Source of the DNA: Cordilura impudica
Taxonomy: Eukaryota > Arthropoda > Insecta > Diptera > Scathophagidae
DNA: 64,000 nucleotides
NCBI GenBank assembly: GCA_963682025.1
Contig: OY821519.1
Span: forward strand, 2,884,501 to 2,948,500
Direction: 5' to 3'
The position numbers and the translations under genes are program-made. Below, piece after piece: positions 12,588 through 26,600 of the stretch. Position 1 is the stretch's first letter, and every line of letters begins with the position of its first letter. Below the pieces are notes generated by a model. The model saw only the letters and a program-made list of their open reading frames with translations. It was not told the origin of the DNA and ran no database searches.

Positions 12588-15500
12588 TGCAAATAGTAAA
12601 ACTAAAAATAAAAAAAGAAAAATATTTTTAAATCTATAAACTTATGTATTATTTTATATGTATATTCGATAAATATAAATTAATTAATTTCGATGGTGGA
12701 ATTATCTTTGTGCTTACATTGTGCATGCTGAGAACTGTAACAATTTTCTGAGTGAACTTAAAAGGAAAACTACTTTTAGTGGATACCGCAGTTCCATCTT
12801 CATATATGCATATGTATGAACTGCCTACCATATGTTTGTATTGGATGGGTGGATAGATAGTTGCTTTAATATACAAACATACATATATACACATCCATAT
12901 GTATGTACATAAATATATTATTTTTATTATAGGAGTGCAACATTTGTCTGCAATATGCAACACATTTGAAAACATCAAATTCATATATTGTAATGAAAAA
13001 AAATATATATATGTATATACATATGTACATATATGTATATAATGACAAAAATATTCTTTTCGTACTGCATGCAGGCATGCATGCATGTCTTTCCGTCAGT
13101 CTGTCGGTAGTTTTGCGTTAACTAAGAAAACAGATAAATTTGTGCATAATTTGAGGAGGTGGAGATGGTAAAACGACATCTTTCTGGTGGCAAAAATACT
13201 TTTCGCGCAATAATCTTTAAATAGATACATTTTCAATAAGAATTATAAAAATAGTTTTGTTTTTATTTAGTTCAGTTTTCTTTAGTTAAGCAAGAAAATT
13301 GCTTACATCTTAAATGCTGTAAGTAATTTTTATTGTACTGCTTATTTCTGTATGCACATTTCTATATTGCACTCGCACTCAAACTCGCACTCGCGCTCGC
13401 ACAAACACACACAAACACCATAGACATTTATATGTATGTTCTTATAATAAATCTACATACATATGTACATATATTGTCATGCAATCAAAAATAACGTGTC
13501 ACATGCTGTTTGCAATATTCGCATTGAATTTTGTTTTGCAGTTTTTTTTTTTGCTTTATTTATTTTTATTGTCAGCCAAAATACTTTGAAATGCATACAC
13601 GTACGTTTGAATGTGTTTGTGTGTGTGTATTTCAACTTCATTCAGTAAATTAGAGATTATTACATTCGCTTTTTTTTATTATTTTGGTTTGTTTGTTTGT
13701 TATTTTTTGCTCACTGGTCTTTGGTTAATTCCATTTATTTTATTTATTTATTTGTTTTTTGCTCACATTAGCAATTTTCACTTTTTTTTTTTGGTTACGT
13801 CAAAGATTTTCAGGGAATATTTTTAAGTTCGAAAGAAACGTGAATAGATACAATTTAGAATTTAAACATGCAATTATTGTTTTTCACCATAAAAGAGTAT
13901 GAAACATATTCGAAACGTAAAAAAATGTACATAACGTGTTCCAAATAAACGATTTGAACCCAATCCCACTTAATAACAGGCGTGGCGGAAAATATAAAAA
14001 TTATTGAAAATAAAAATACAGTTAACAGCGTTCCTACTGCTAAAAGCTTTTGAAGTTTTTGGACAAACTATGTACGAAATAAAAATTGAAAATACTCTAT
14101 GACTCAGAGACACCGAGTGCAATGTTTAATTACAAATTGGCAACATTAAGTCTGACAGGGTTCCTTCAAACAAAAACTCTTGATAAATTTTTATATAAAA
14201 AATTTGGGCAACAATATTTCAATAACAATTTAATGGCTTTTTGGTCTCATGACAAATTAAATCAAAAAAAAAAAAAAACGAAAATAAAATGTACTCGTAA
14301 TTCTTATCGTACACGTTCAATAGGAAAAACGATGTTACATATCGAAATTAAATAAAATTTTTGTATATAATGTACAAAGTATTTTTGAAGCTACGGTGTA
14401 ATATGATTAAGAACCATATTTATTGAGGTCGAACATTAAATGCTTGTATGCATAGGTAAACACAACAATGTATGTACCCTACATGCCCGAATGCTTTTAT
14501 ATATCTAGGGCCATTGTTTGTTGGCTCTAATATTTTTTTTTTGAGTTGAAGCAATAGCCAGAAGGATGCTGAAGATGAACAAGTCGCTTTGTTCGAAAGT
14601 AGCTACTCCATCTAGCGCTGTCTTCAATTTTTTCCAAATTCCTCTTACATTGCATAAAGTATTATCTTTTCTAATATTAGAAAATGACATGATCTCGAAC
14701 CGAACTATAAATAACTAATTATTTTTTTTAACTTTATGCCATTTGAACTAAATGATTAAATTTGTAAAATTTTTAAGTGACAATTATTTGTTGAATTTTG
14801 CTTCCTAATCTCTATTTTCAAATAAGAAAATGTAAACGGCATTTTCCTTAAAAAGTGTAGTTAAAACATTTTAAGATAGCCCCCCCAGAAATAATTCAAT
14901 GTTGAAAAAATCATTTTAGGTGTGGCAAGCGTAGCGACGTAATAAATTGACTATCCATTCTTTAGCGAAGAGTAAACACGTTGAAAAGGGCACAAGTAAA
15001 TGCATTTCATGTATTTACGATTTCGGAAAAGCCAATAACTTCGCTTATCAGAACCATTCACAGGTGTTATGTTGAAATTTATATTTTGGTTACAACCATA
15101 TCGTTCATTTAAAAGATTTAAAGCAAAATTTCAATTTTAATGTTGAAATGCATTTGATAAGAGTTGTTTCTTCTTCTTCTTTTTTATTTGTAAGTGACAT
15201 CTCGCTTTAACCTGTAATATCATAATTTTTGTTGGTGTTTAGCTTCTGACACGTAATCGTATGCGTTATTCAGATAATAGAACTATTCGCATTTTTTTAA
15301 AGAATTATTAGACTTTGTATTTCGTTTATACTTGTTTTATGATTTTGAGCCGATAGAGACAAATAAAGAGCTTCTGTCAAAAGAAGAGAAAAGTAATAAA
15401 AACAATGCTACAACTTAAAACACACCTTTTTATAAGACGGCTTGAAAAGTTTTTTAGAACACAAAGTGTAGTAAAACACACAACAAACAGCATCAACAGA

Positions 15501-15839
15501 AGTAATCTTTTTACAAAGCTTACGAAAAACCGGTTAGACAACTACAACTCCATTGACAATACAAAATCGACACAGCGATAGTAATAACAACATGCTTTGT
15601 AATTTAACCAACAAAACAACAACAAAGTTCAAAAAAAAAAATAAATAAAAATGGTTTAAATTAACAAAAATTCATGAAACATGCATTGAAAAATTTATTG
15701 AACATTAAAGAGGTACATTTCTGATATCTAGTTTTCACGGTGTCATATAAACTGACAACAAACATTTGCCTCAACTGATAGCTCGTAATTTTCGTTACAT
15801 CTTATAAACTCAAAAAAAATCCGGCTGTCGAACAAAAAC

Positions 15840-15863
15840 AAATTGCCAACATGTTGGCAATTT
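15840..15863. other. perfect 24-bp palindrome
   Basis: Twelve-base arms (AAATTGCCAACA and its complement) with no spacer, 150 bases outside the piggyBac element. It could be a dimer binding site or a chance or MITE-centre palindrome. Confidence 0.6.
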
Positions 15864-16169
15864 CATTTTAGATGTCAAATGTTGCCAGGGGTTGCAAATG
15901 ACAAAACATTATAACCTGTTACAACATAACTAACAACATTTGACGTTGAAAATGACATAGTAAAAAGCAGGCATAACAGCTCTGGCCGGATAATCTTTTA
16001 TAAAAGTAACATTAACCCTCTTATGCTCTTACATCTACACGCACAGAGGGGTAAATTTCTATTTCACAATACAATTGCAAAAACAGCGTAACATGTGAGA
16101 CATAAAAAAAAATCGGTGTGACTTAAAATTGTGTTGGTGAAAAAATTATAATATGTAATAACCTGTTTG

Positions 16170-18590
16170 AAAACGAAAAATGAAAAATAAAAAATGAAAA
16201 ATGAAAAATAAAAAATGAAAAATAAAAAATTAAAAATTAAAAATAAAAATGAAAAATAAAAAATTAAGAATGAAAAATAAAAAATGTAAAACGAAAAATT
16301 AAAAATTAAAAATGAAAAATAAAAAATTTTAAATAAAAAATAACAAACGAAAAATTAAAAATAAAAATAAAGAATGAAAAATAAAAAAAAATTAAAAATA
16401 AAAAATTAAAAATAAACATGATATAAAAAATGTAAAATGGAAAATAAAAATGTAAAATGAAAAATAAAAAATTAAAAATGAAAAACAAAAACTAAAAAAT
16501 GAAAAATTAAAATGAAAAATTAAGAATATAAAATGAAAAATGAAAATTAAAAATAAAAAATGTAAAATGAAAAATAAAAAATTTAAAATAAAAAATGAAA
16601 AATGAAAAACGAAAAATTAAAAATTAAAAATTAAAAATTAAAAATTAAAAATTAAAAATTAAAAATTAAAAATTAAAAATTAAAAATTAAAAATTAAAAA
16701 TTAAAAATTAAAAATTAAAAATTAAAAATTAAAAATTAAAAGTTAAAAATTAAAAATTAAAAATTAAAAATTAAAAATTAAAAATTAAAAATTAAAAATT
16801 AAAAATTAAAAATTAAAAATTAAAAATTAAAAATTAAAAATTAAAAATTAAAAATTAAAAATTAAAAATTAAAAATTAAAAATTAAAAATTAAAAATTAA
16901 AAATTAAAAATTAAAAATTAAAAATTAAAAATTAAAAATTAAAAATTAAAAATTAAAAATTAAAAATTAAAAATTAAAAATTAAAAATTAAAAATTAAAA
17001 ATTAAAAATTAAAAATTAAAAATTAAAAATTAAAAATTAAAAATTAAAAATTAAAAATTAAAAATTAAAAATTAAAAATTAAAAATTAAAAATTAAAAAT
17101 TAAAAATTAAAAATTAAAAATTAAAAATTAAAAATTAAAAATTAAAAATTAAAAATTAAAAATTAAAAATTAAAAATTAAAAATTAAAAATTAAAAATTA
17201 AAAATTAAAAATTAAAAATTAAAAATTAAAAATTAAAAATTAAAAATTAAAAATTAAAAATTAAAAATTAAAAATTAAAAATTAAAAATTAAAAATTAAA
17301 AATTAAAAATTAAAAATTAAAAATTAAAAATTAAAAATTAAAAATTAAAAATTAAAAATTAAAAATTAAAAATTAAAAATTAAAAATTAAAAATTAAAAA
17401 TTAAAAATTAAAAATTAAAAATTAAAAATTAAAAATTAAAAATTAAAAATTAAAAATTAAAAATTAAAAATTAAAAATTAAAAATTAAAAATTAAAAATT
17501 AAAAATTAAAAATTAAAAATTAAAAATTAAAAATTAAAAATTAAAAATTAAAAATTAAAAATTAAAAATTAAAAATTAAAAATTAAAAATTAAAAATTAA
17601 AAATTAAAAATTAAAAATTAAAAATTAAAAATTAAAAATTAAAAATTAAAAATTAAAAATTAAAAATTAAAAATTAAAAATTAAAAATTAAAAATTAAAA
17701 ATTAAAAATTAAAAATTAAAAATTAAAAATTAAAAATTAAAAATTAAAAATTAAAAATTAAAAATTAAAAATTAAAAATTAAAAATTAAAAATTAAAAAT
17801 TAAAAATTAAAAATTAAAAATTAAAAATTAAAAATTAAAAATTAAAAATTAAAAATTAAAAATTAAAAATTAAAAATTAAAAATTAAAAATTAAAAATTA
17901 AAAATTAAAAATTAAAAATTAAAAATTAAAAATTAAAAATTAAAAATTAAAAATTAAAAATTAAAAATTAAAAATTAAAAATTAAAAATTAAAAATTAAA
18001 AATTAAAAATTAAAAATTAAAAATTAAATATTAAAAATTAAAAATTAAAAATTAAAAATTAAAAATTAAAAATTAAAAATTAAAAATTAAAAATTAAAAA
18101 TTAAAAATTAAAAATTAAAAATTAAAAATTAAAAATTAAAAATTAAAAATTAAAAATTAAAAATTAAAAATTAAAAATTAAAAATTAAAAATTAAAAATT
18201 AAAAATTAAAAATTAAAAATAAAAAATAAAAAATGAAAAATGAAAACTAAAATGAAAAATTAAAAATAAAAACTGTAAAATGAAAAATGAAAAATAAAAA
18301 ATTTAAAATGAAAAATAAAAAATAAAAAATTTTTAATTTTGAAAAAAAAAAAATTTAAAATTAAAAATAAAAAATGAAAAATAAAAAATGAAAAAATAAA
18401 AAATGAAACATGAAAAATTAAAAATTAAATATTAAAAATGAAAAATTAAAAATAAAAAATTAAAAATATATAAGTAAAAACTAAAAATAAAAAATGAAAA
18501 ACAAAAAAAGGAAAAATAAAAAATGAATAATGAAAAATAGAAAATGAAAAACGAAAAATGAAAAATAAAAAACGAAAAATTGAAAATTAA
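16170..18590. repeat. (AAAAATT)n satellite array 1
   Basis: A 7-base unit repeated about 230 times almost without variation from about 16613 to 18220, with single changes near 16741 and 18027. It is flanked on both sides by a few hundred bases of degenerate AAAAATG/AAAAATA variants. The homogeneity means recent expansion or strong homogenisation. The left flank (16040..16170) is shared, inverted, with satellite array 2. Confidence 0.95.
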
Positions 18591-19102
18591 CCAGTTGAAA
18601 AAATAATAATAATAAATATTTTTATATTAGCAGAGCCCCTGCAGTTGATAGTGCTATAAGTGATACATAGATGACGCTTTCTGTTTGATTTTAAAAAAGT
18701 GCCATAAAAAAATCTTTAATTTCTTTGTTCTTTAATCTCGCCTGTGATCGGACTCACATGATTTTTTTTTTTAAAGAAAGGGTTTCGACTAAAAACTATG
18801 CAAAAATATTAAAATTAAATATAATTGGGTTTTTTAGATTTTATGGACCAAAACGTGAAGACCGCTAAAAACCGGCCCTGTGCAATATGAGATAGAAAAT
18901 TTAAAATAAACCCATAAGTCTTTTAACAAAAAATAACTGCACAACGTATTAAATTTCATTAAAAACTTAAATTTCACTCTTTATTTACAACTAAAAAAAA
19001 AACTTATAATTTACATATTTATAGATAATTAAAATAAAATTAAATGCTATTCTTTGTTGCGAAATTTATAAAAACAATTATTTTTTTATGAGTTTCATGA
19101 AT

Positions 19103-20190
19103 TTAACTTGCATTTTGTACAATATGCATGTGTTTCGGAAGTACAATTTGGCATTTAACATTTTCTTTTCCCAAACTTTCTAGGAATTCACACCAATAAT
19201 TTAGTTGATCATATCTAACATCATTCGGAGGAAAATAAGTTCTTTTGCTTTTTGATGGAAAATAATATTGGGTAGGTCGGCCAACTTGCCGTTTTTCAAT
19301 AGCCACAAAGCTATAATTTTCTGTATTCAAAAATCGGATGGTTCTCTGGTACAGTGTTGTCCCCTGCTCTACAATAAACTTCGAAAGCATATGAAAAACG
19401 TTTTGATTCGCATTTATAGGGATTGGCTGGCATACACTGACGAGTTGGATTGCCACTCATTTTTTGCACACATTTGTTCATCAATTAAAAGGCGCTTGTT
19501 GCATTGCAACTTATTAAAGCGTTTAATAAGAAGACGGACTTTGTGAAGAAGATTATGGTTTTCGTTGAAATTTATGGATGAATTATCATTGAAATGAAGA
19601 TTGCTAATGAGCTCCTCGAAACATCTTACCGTCATTGTATTTCTTATCGCTTCTAATGAATGGTTAGCACAATAAAACCCAATAAAACATCTGTATAGCG
19701 ATGCACAGAGATAAACATCAATACTCCAATAAATTTTCTGAGTTCCAGTTCATGGGTTTTAAATTTGCTGCTAATGTCCTTTTGGTGAGCATAGAGATTC
19801 ATTTGGTTCGAAAGATACTGTAAAATCTCTTTGTTAAGGATATACGAAAATATTCCTAGGGGGTTTTTAATTTGGCTAGTTCATACGGCATGGTATTATT
19901 ACCTCTAAAGTGAAGATCGGTTGCTGGTATCTGAAGGTAATCTTTTTGCCAAGACACATTTTTAAATTCTGGCGAGTCCTGTTTCATTTCACTTACATAT
20001 CCACGGAAAGTAAATGGAATATTTCAAGTTGTTTCCTCTGAAGAAGATAACTCTGTACTTTCGTAACTAAAATCTTAATCAAATAGAGAAATATCACAAT
20101 CATAATCGCAGCTGTTATTTTCATCAAACATAGATTCCATTAAATCGTTTACATTATCATCCGTTAGGTTTTGTAGAACATGAAAACCTT
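19103..20190 (-). pseudogene. broken piggyBac transposase
   Basis: Minus-strand fragments read in piggyBac order. An acidic N-terminal stretch with stops (20190..20000) is followed by a segment resembling the start of the DDE domain (about 19990..19780: HFRGN, then PYELAKLKTP, then EYF). The fragment 19635..19414 has LHFNDNSS, KVRLLIKRFN and LLIDEQMCAK, matching the piggyBac LHFND/KVRPL/DEQM region. Then comes a C-terminal fragment (19456..19103) with PPNDVRYDQLNYWCEF, like the linker before the usual cysteine-rich tail. Most of the catalytic centre between DEQM and the C-terminus is missing, the tail lacks its cysteine pattern, and there are stops and frameshifts. A dead remnant; the family assignment is firm by motif. 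Confidence 0.8.
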
Positions 20191-21966
20191 TTCTATATGA
20201 TATTTCTCTTCAAAAAAGTATTAAAAAATAATCAATGGCCAAATCAATGCACAAAGCTGCTATTTGGCGGCCTTAGGATAGTAAACAGATTTGATAACAA
20301 AACAAAAGATTTTTTAAGTATAAATATATTCTTGGTTTTACGACACTCCATACTACTTACCAACAAAATTATTAAGTTATTAATAAAATAGAAATATTTT
20401 TTATTTATTTTGCAAAAATAATTTTTGTAAGAAACACTTATTAATACGCCCTTTCTTAATTTCTATTTTACATAAAAATAAGTGTTAAATAAAATAAGAC
20501 AAAGGGGAAAGAGAACCATAACAATAACAATCTTTGGAATGTAAGCTTTCGAATGACTCCTTTTAAAGATTACAACAAAATTGAACACCGCTTTTTAGCG
20601 GCCTTGGGCATTAGAGGGTTAAAACAATCGTCATACGATGTAAGCACTCTAAATTTAAGTAGATATTTTTCAGTATCCTCCAACAACTAAAATCAATAAA
20701 AAAAATTTTTAGAGAGAATGAGAGATAGATAATTGCGGAGAGTAAATTATATTCTGTGAGCATGTTATTAACACTTTTTTGTGAACGTGTGTATTTTGGA
20801 TTCTAAAATCATCTTAAATCAGCCGGACTGATTTTTGCCGAATTTGCATGGAATAGAATATTTGTAATATATGTATTCAAAGAATTTGGAAGGTAAAATC
20901 CTTCAGAATCCGAAATTATCGTATTTTCATTTAATTTTTCTTAAAAAACTCTATATATTGAGAAACTTCAAAACGGATATAATGTCAAGAAAACGAAATT
21001 GTGGAAATAAATATGATCTATTCTGCTGCTATTAAGACCTGTGTGAATTGTGTGAAACAATTGTGAAGGGGGTGTGAGACCACAATGAACAGAAAGTAGG
21101 CGTTTTTTAATAATACTGAAAATTATTCAAAACAATAATTAACAAGCACTTATCTCCACTAAGTTTTACAGTTAATATCCTGAGTACGGCAATTTACGCC
21201 GCTTTCAAAATAAACGGCTAAAATTACAATTTCTAATATTTTTAATTTTATCTCTTGTATTTGCTTGATATTAAATTTTTGAATTAGTTGAAATAAATAA
21301 CTAATATGTAAATATTGATAATTTACATTTAGCTATAAATTCAACAAGAATATTTTCGGGTATAAACTCGACACTTGTTCTTCGATAGGAAGATTTACCA
21401 TTGTATTTTCCAACAATGGCCGAGTTATCATCAAGCATCGCTGTCCGCCTAAGGAATGTTTCACTGCCTTTCAATTCAAATCACGTCACTTTTGTATGTG
21501 TTCTTGTTGTCGTAGTTTTTTTTTTTTTTTATGAAAAGTGAAAAATCTTTTCTTTGCTATCCTAGTCGGGCATTTGACGGAAAAAAGCAAAACAATTTCA
21601 ATTTTCTGCCTTACAGTTTGTCCGTATATACAAGAAATGTTGGTTGGACGGTCGTTGAATTTGTCTCACTGTCTGCCGGCTGTGGGCAATGCTTTAGATT
21701 CGCGTGCATATTGTTTTTATGAATGCACTGACGATTTTGTTGGCATCAGCAAACACAAACATGTGATTTGAATTTATAAAAATTTCAAAATCTTATTTGA
21801 ATCTATATTTAAATTGTTGTCAATTTTGAATTTTTCCTAAGATCTATTTTAAGCTTAACACAAATTCAGCAACAGCAACACCAACAAATAGACACACGAA
21901 GAAAACAAACAAATTAATAAAATGAAAACATCCAAAAATAAAACTACACATTTCGTGTATGTGCTC

Positions 21967-22003
21967 GTACGTATGTATGTATGTATGTATGTATGTATGT
22001 TTA
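21967..22003. repeat. (GTAT)n microsatellite
   Basis: About seven uninterrupted GTAT units after a GTACGTATG lead-in. Confidence 0.9.
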
Positions 22004-22837
22004 CCAACAGTAAATCCTTAGGCATGACGATAACTACGACGAGTTTAATTTAAAAATTTAATTTAAAAACTCATATAAATCTGTGTCGTCAAAAGTGCTT
22101 CTACGTAGTACCAAAATATGTTTATGTAGTGTGTAGACATATGTCGTATATGTCGCATGACATACAATTTAATTTTCATACGAAAAATGTCAAATGTTTA
22201 ACTACATTCACAAAAATCAAATTTATCGTTTTTGCTGAATTCCTTAAAAACGAATCAATTTTGGTTGGCGATTTTTTTTTTCATTCCGAGACAAAATTCG
22301 ATTCTGATAACCGAGATTTCCCAGCAGTGTATGCTAAAAAAAAAATTAACTTCAATTGGCAATTAAAAACTAAACCACTAGTTTGAAAATATGCACAAAC
22401 ACAAGGCAATAAAGAAAATATAACTAGGTAAATACGAGTAGTTGAAATGTATGTACATACATACATATGTATGTGTGTAATTACATGCCGAATACACACA
22501 CATACATATATCAACCGATTATGTGTATTCTTTCATTGTACCCTCAAACGGAAATTGATAAAAATGATCATAAAATGTACATAAAATACCTCTACATACA
22601 TACTCGTAGATGCATACATTTTAACTTACGATATTTTTATTATTTTTTTCGTCTTGTTTTTTCCGTTTATTTTGTTGTTGTTGTACACAAAAATAGTTGC
22701 GGATATCCGGTCATAAACAACGTTTAGCAAATCAAAGCAAACATTGCCACTCATCGCAATCGGTTTAAATTAAAATTGTTCATGTGAGTGTATTTGTGTG
22801 GATGAATAAATCAAATTTATTCAAGCACCGATATTAA

Positions 22838-25128
22838 CCCTTTGACGACCGAACTTAAACCGCTGGAATTTTTTTGTTTTATTGCGGATGCGAGCTTCGA
22901 GCTGCTCGAGTAGTTAATCAGCTACTCGAGCTCAACGAGTAGCTCGATTAGTAAAAACTAAAATTTTTCATTTTTTGAAAGCTTGTAATATAATATATGT
23001 AAGTATTTAGTACAAAATATATATACTTTTTGGAAATGTACAAGTACCAATAATATCATCTTTAAATTTCACTTGAATCGGACTGTGCTGGGCAAATTAC
23101 TACTGGAAAAAGCTCGACGCTTTTCCACACAAATGTATGAAAATAATCACTTCATAGATGTTTGGCATCATGTTACAAAAAATTTTCCCAAAATAAATGA
23201 TATGATTTTTATATATTTTGAAGTCAGTTAAATTGATAGATTACTCTCCTGCAATATTGAAACATTCTGATAAAAACTATGGAGTGGACTAACTTCTACC
23301 CCAAAAAGATTATCCACTTTCCTTTCACATATATGAAAATATGTTCTTCGAATAAATAAATATGTTAGATGTCAATTTTCAAAACTTTTTTCAATAACGG
23401 AATATGTTTTCAGAATTTCAAAGCATTCCGGCAAAAATGTTGGCGTGTGGGAACAACTACTAGAAAAAGATCGGAAATTTTGCAAAAATTTTAAAATAAA
23501 AAAAAAAAATACTTTAATTTTTTCACTGTCTGTAATTGACTATATTTATATATTACTCATAAAAAAATTAAAACCATTCCCACAAAAATTGTGGCGTCGG
23601 TATAGCACTACTCGACTGATATTGACCACTTTCTATACAAATGTATGAAAATATGCTCTTATTTGAAGTTTGATGATATTTTCCAGCAAATGACCCACAA
23701 TGATTTAATAAAAAATGATATTCGTTAGAGCTATGCATATAAAGAGATCGCTCCCTTCAAGCATTCCGCCAAAAATTTAAGCTTAGAGCAACTACTGCTC
23801 GATAATAACAGAAAATAAAAAAAAAATAAAAATTTTCTAAAAATTTTTCACAGCCCGTAATTGATCTTATTCACAGATGACTCATTTAAAAAATTAAGTC
23901 ATTCCGTACAAATGTGTGAAAATTTGCTCTTATTTCAAGTTTGATGTAATTTTACAAAAAAAATTTCATCACGACTTGCTAAAAATTTTTACTATTTGTA
24001 GTGGCAAATATATCGACAAAATCTTCTCAAAATTACAAAATTTTCCGACAATAATTGTGCTATTAGTGAACTACTTCCCGAAAAAGCTCGACCACTTTCC
24101 ATACAAATGTATGAAAACATTCCTAAAAAATATTGAAACACTCCTAAAAAATATTGAAACACTCGGACGAAAGATGTGGGATGGGCGAACTACTTACTAC
24201 TCGAAAAAGATCAGTAATGAAAAAAAAAAATTAAAAGAAAAGTTTACGTTTTTCAACAATTGACTATATCTTAGATGACTCATTTAAATTTTTAAGCCAT
24301 TTCGACCAATACTGTGCTGCTGACAACCTACTATTCGAAAAATATTAGTCAGTTTCCATACAATAATACCAAAAAATTACTCCATGCAAACTTGACATGA
24401 AAAATATTTAAGAAACACATGGTACAAATTTCTACATTCTAAAATAAAAAAGCGAGGACATTACGTCCTTAAATTTTCAAAGAGTTTCGGTAATAATCGC
24501 GCTGTTGGCGAATTACTACTCAAAAAAGATCAGCCAGATTCCATACAAAAAGAACTCCATGTAAGTTTGACATCGATTTATGAAGAAGAAGAAAATTCTA
24601 GAAAATTTTATTTTCATTCAATAATTTATTATTACATCAGATGATGTGTTACTAACCATACTGAATCGTTTTGGATTTGTCTATATACGACCTTAATTCT
24701 AACCGAAATAACTGGGATTGATTTTCGAGCGATCTCAGAATATACATTAAAGAATTTAAAATTTCGAGAAAAAAAAATCGGGTCTGAACTAAAACTTTTT
24801 TTATTAAAACGGCTCAATCAAGTATTATGAATATAATTAATTTAATTTTTTTTCTTTTGTTAAATTCAACGAAAAAACTATAATAATAAATAAATATTAC
24901 TAAAAACGTCCTCTTTTTGCCAATGGGAAGTATATATCACATGTTATAAAAGGGTACTGCAGGGGAAAAAATAAAACAATTTTAATAATAAAAAATCATA
25001 GTGGTCTCACAAGCGAATAACTACAACTACAACTCTTTGCTATCGATACAAGTCAGTTACGAGAAAATCGGTTGGAAAATCTACCAAATATAGAAAAAGA
25101 ATAAAAATAACCATTGGTCGCCAAAGGG
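22838..25128. mobile_element. non-autonomous piggyBac-like element
   Basis: TTAA at 22834..22837 and 25129..25132 flanks inverted ends CCCTTTGACGACC and CCCTTTGGCGACC. There is no transposase. A 10-bp-stem hairpin (GCTCGAGTAG/CTACTCGAGC, 22904..22931) lies near the left end. The interior from about 22980 to 24600 is a degenerate array in which blocks like ACTACT(C)GAAAAAGCTCGACC and TTTCCATACAAATGTATG recur at irregular 120..360-base spacing. ORFs such as 23916..24263 fall within the array and are not genes. Confidence 0.7.
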
Positions 25129-26497
25129 TTAAGTACTATCTAAGTACGTTTTGTAACTAATAATCGTTTTTTATGAATAAACAACATTTCCATTTATTTA
25201 AAAAAAACTCTCCTATTTAACTCCAATTCGTAGTTTTTGTTGAACAAATCTTTTCAATTTAATCTATTTGACAAAACCATTCACGTTCTACGGTCATCAC
25301 TTTTACGATCATCACAATAAATGTTTCCATATTTGATCATGGTTTAAGTGACATATTATTCAGGTGCTGTTTGGGTTTCCGTTCCGTATTCACAATATTG
25401 TTTCTTGATAGAATTTTATAAAACATGGGAAAAATCTGGTGAAAAATTTTAGATGTTGTATACTCAAATACTTACAAATGGCAAATAAACAGTTAATTCG
25501 TACACTACAAAATATAGTTTGGAAATCATTGGTCTCTCTCTTCAACGATGACAATACAAAAGATTATTCTTAAACGTGCTTCTTGAGATAGTAGAAGATC
25601 ACTATAGAAAACAATTTAACACAGGATTTGAGATATCATTAAAGCTTATTGGTTAAAGACTTAAATTTTCTCAGAAGGTGTGACATACAATTGTTTGAAT
25701 ATTTAAATCGTAGCCAACTTTTGTACAAATTGAGGTCCACAGAGTTAATGTATCAGTCGCATGGAAAAATTTCAGAAATTCTGTAAATAAATTTAATTGA
25801 CATCCGGATAGAAAAAATATGCACTTCATTGGTTCCTAGAGCCAAACATAGGGAAATGTTACAAACGGAATGACAGAACATATAAACCTCCCCCTCATCA
25901 CATGGGGTGGAAAAGATTAAAACACCTAAATATGTCTTATACGAGTACATACTTAATACGATATGTATTTGCTCAATGAGGTTATTCGAGTACATGCGTT
26001 TTTTACAGTTACTATGTAGGTGTATAAATAACAAGGCGCGTCTATTCCTCTTTTGATGAAAAGAGATGTTCGTGCTCAAGAGTTAAGGTGGGTCGTGTGA
26101 ATAAATAGCAGACATCAAAAAAAGAAACAAAAAAAAACCCTTCAACAAATGTATACTAATGTGTGCATGTTTATATGTACTCGTATGTAGTAGGCATGTT
26201 TGTATTATCCCCTCAAGTTTACTTGTTATTTTCAACGTCTGTATAATTATTAAAGTGGTTTACTTTATTATTATGTCAATGAGACTAGGGGGGTAGGTAT
26301 TGGATACTAAAATTCCTCCTAACACACCTTCTGAAATAGTCGAATATCGATTGTTTTGTGTTTTAGAAACAGAAAATAATTTAGTTATAAACGAAAAAAA
26401 AAAAACAAGAGAGTAGAAGAAACACTAAACTGTAATGATTATTATTTGAAACAAAATTACAACACTATAATGTTGCTTATTGATATGAAAATAGCTT

Positions 26498-26600
26498 TGA
26501 CGTCATCGTCATCATCGCTGTCATTAAAAGCATTTAAAGGAGAATCGTCTGTTTATTGATGTGAAAACAGCTTTGACGTCATCATTATATTGTGACGTCA
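26498..26600. promoter_or_regulatory. cluster of three CRE-type sites in a tandem duplication
   Basis: TGACGTCA occurs at 26498..26505, 26574..26581 and 26593..26600. The first two lie at equivalent positions in two ~76-base direct repeats that start TTATTGAT(A/G)TGAAAA and end near GTCATT(A/G)AAAGCA. The octamer is the canonical CREB/ATF binding site. Enhancer function in the sty intron is inference. Confidence 0.45.

Larger units (their letters stand above)
16016..20618 (-). mobile_element. degenerate piggyBac-family transposon with internal satellite
   Basis: TTAA at 16012..16015 and 20619..20622 flanks inverted ends CCCTCTTATGC (left) and CCCTCTAATGCCC (right, complement), the signature of piggyBac insertion. 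The minus strand carries a broken piggyBac transposase gene (19103..20190). Between the left end and that gene lies a ~2.4-kb (AAAAATT)n array, so more than half of the element is satellite. Next to the right end is a small hairpin, CCGCTTTTTAGCGG. It cannot mobilise itself; whether the ends can still be acted on in trans is unknown. Confidence 0.8.

Noticed and set aside
12649..13086. 145-residue minus-strand ORF rich in Tyr/Cys/Ile
   Set aside because: Composed largely of TACATATGTATG-type simple repeat read in frame; no domain, no splice or family support.
16170..18590. Possible CRISPR-like regular repeat
   Set aside because: A 7-base unit with no spacers in a eukaryotic context is simple satellite, not CRISPR.
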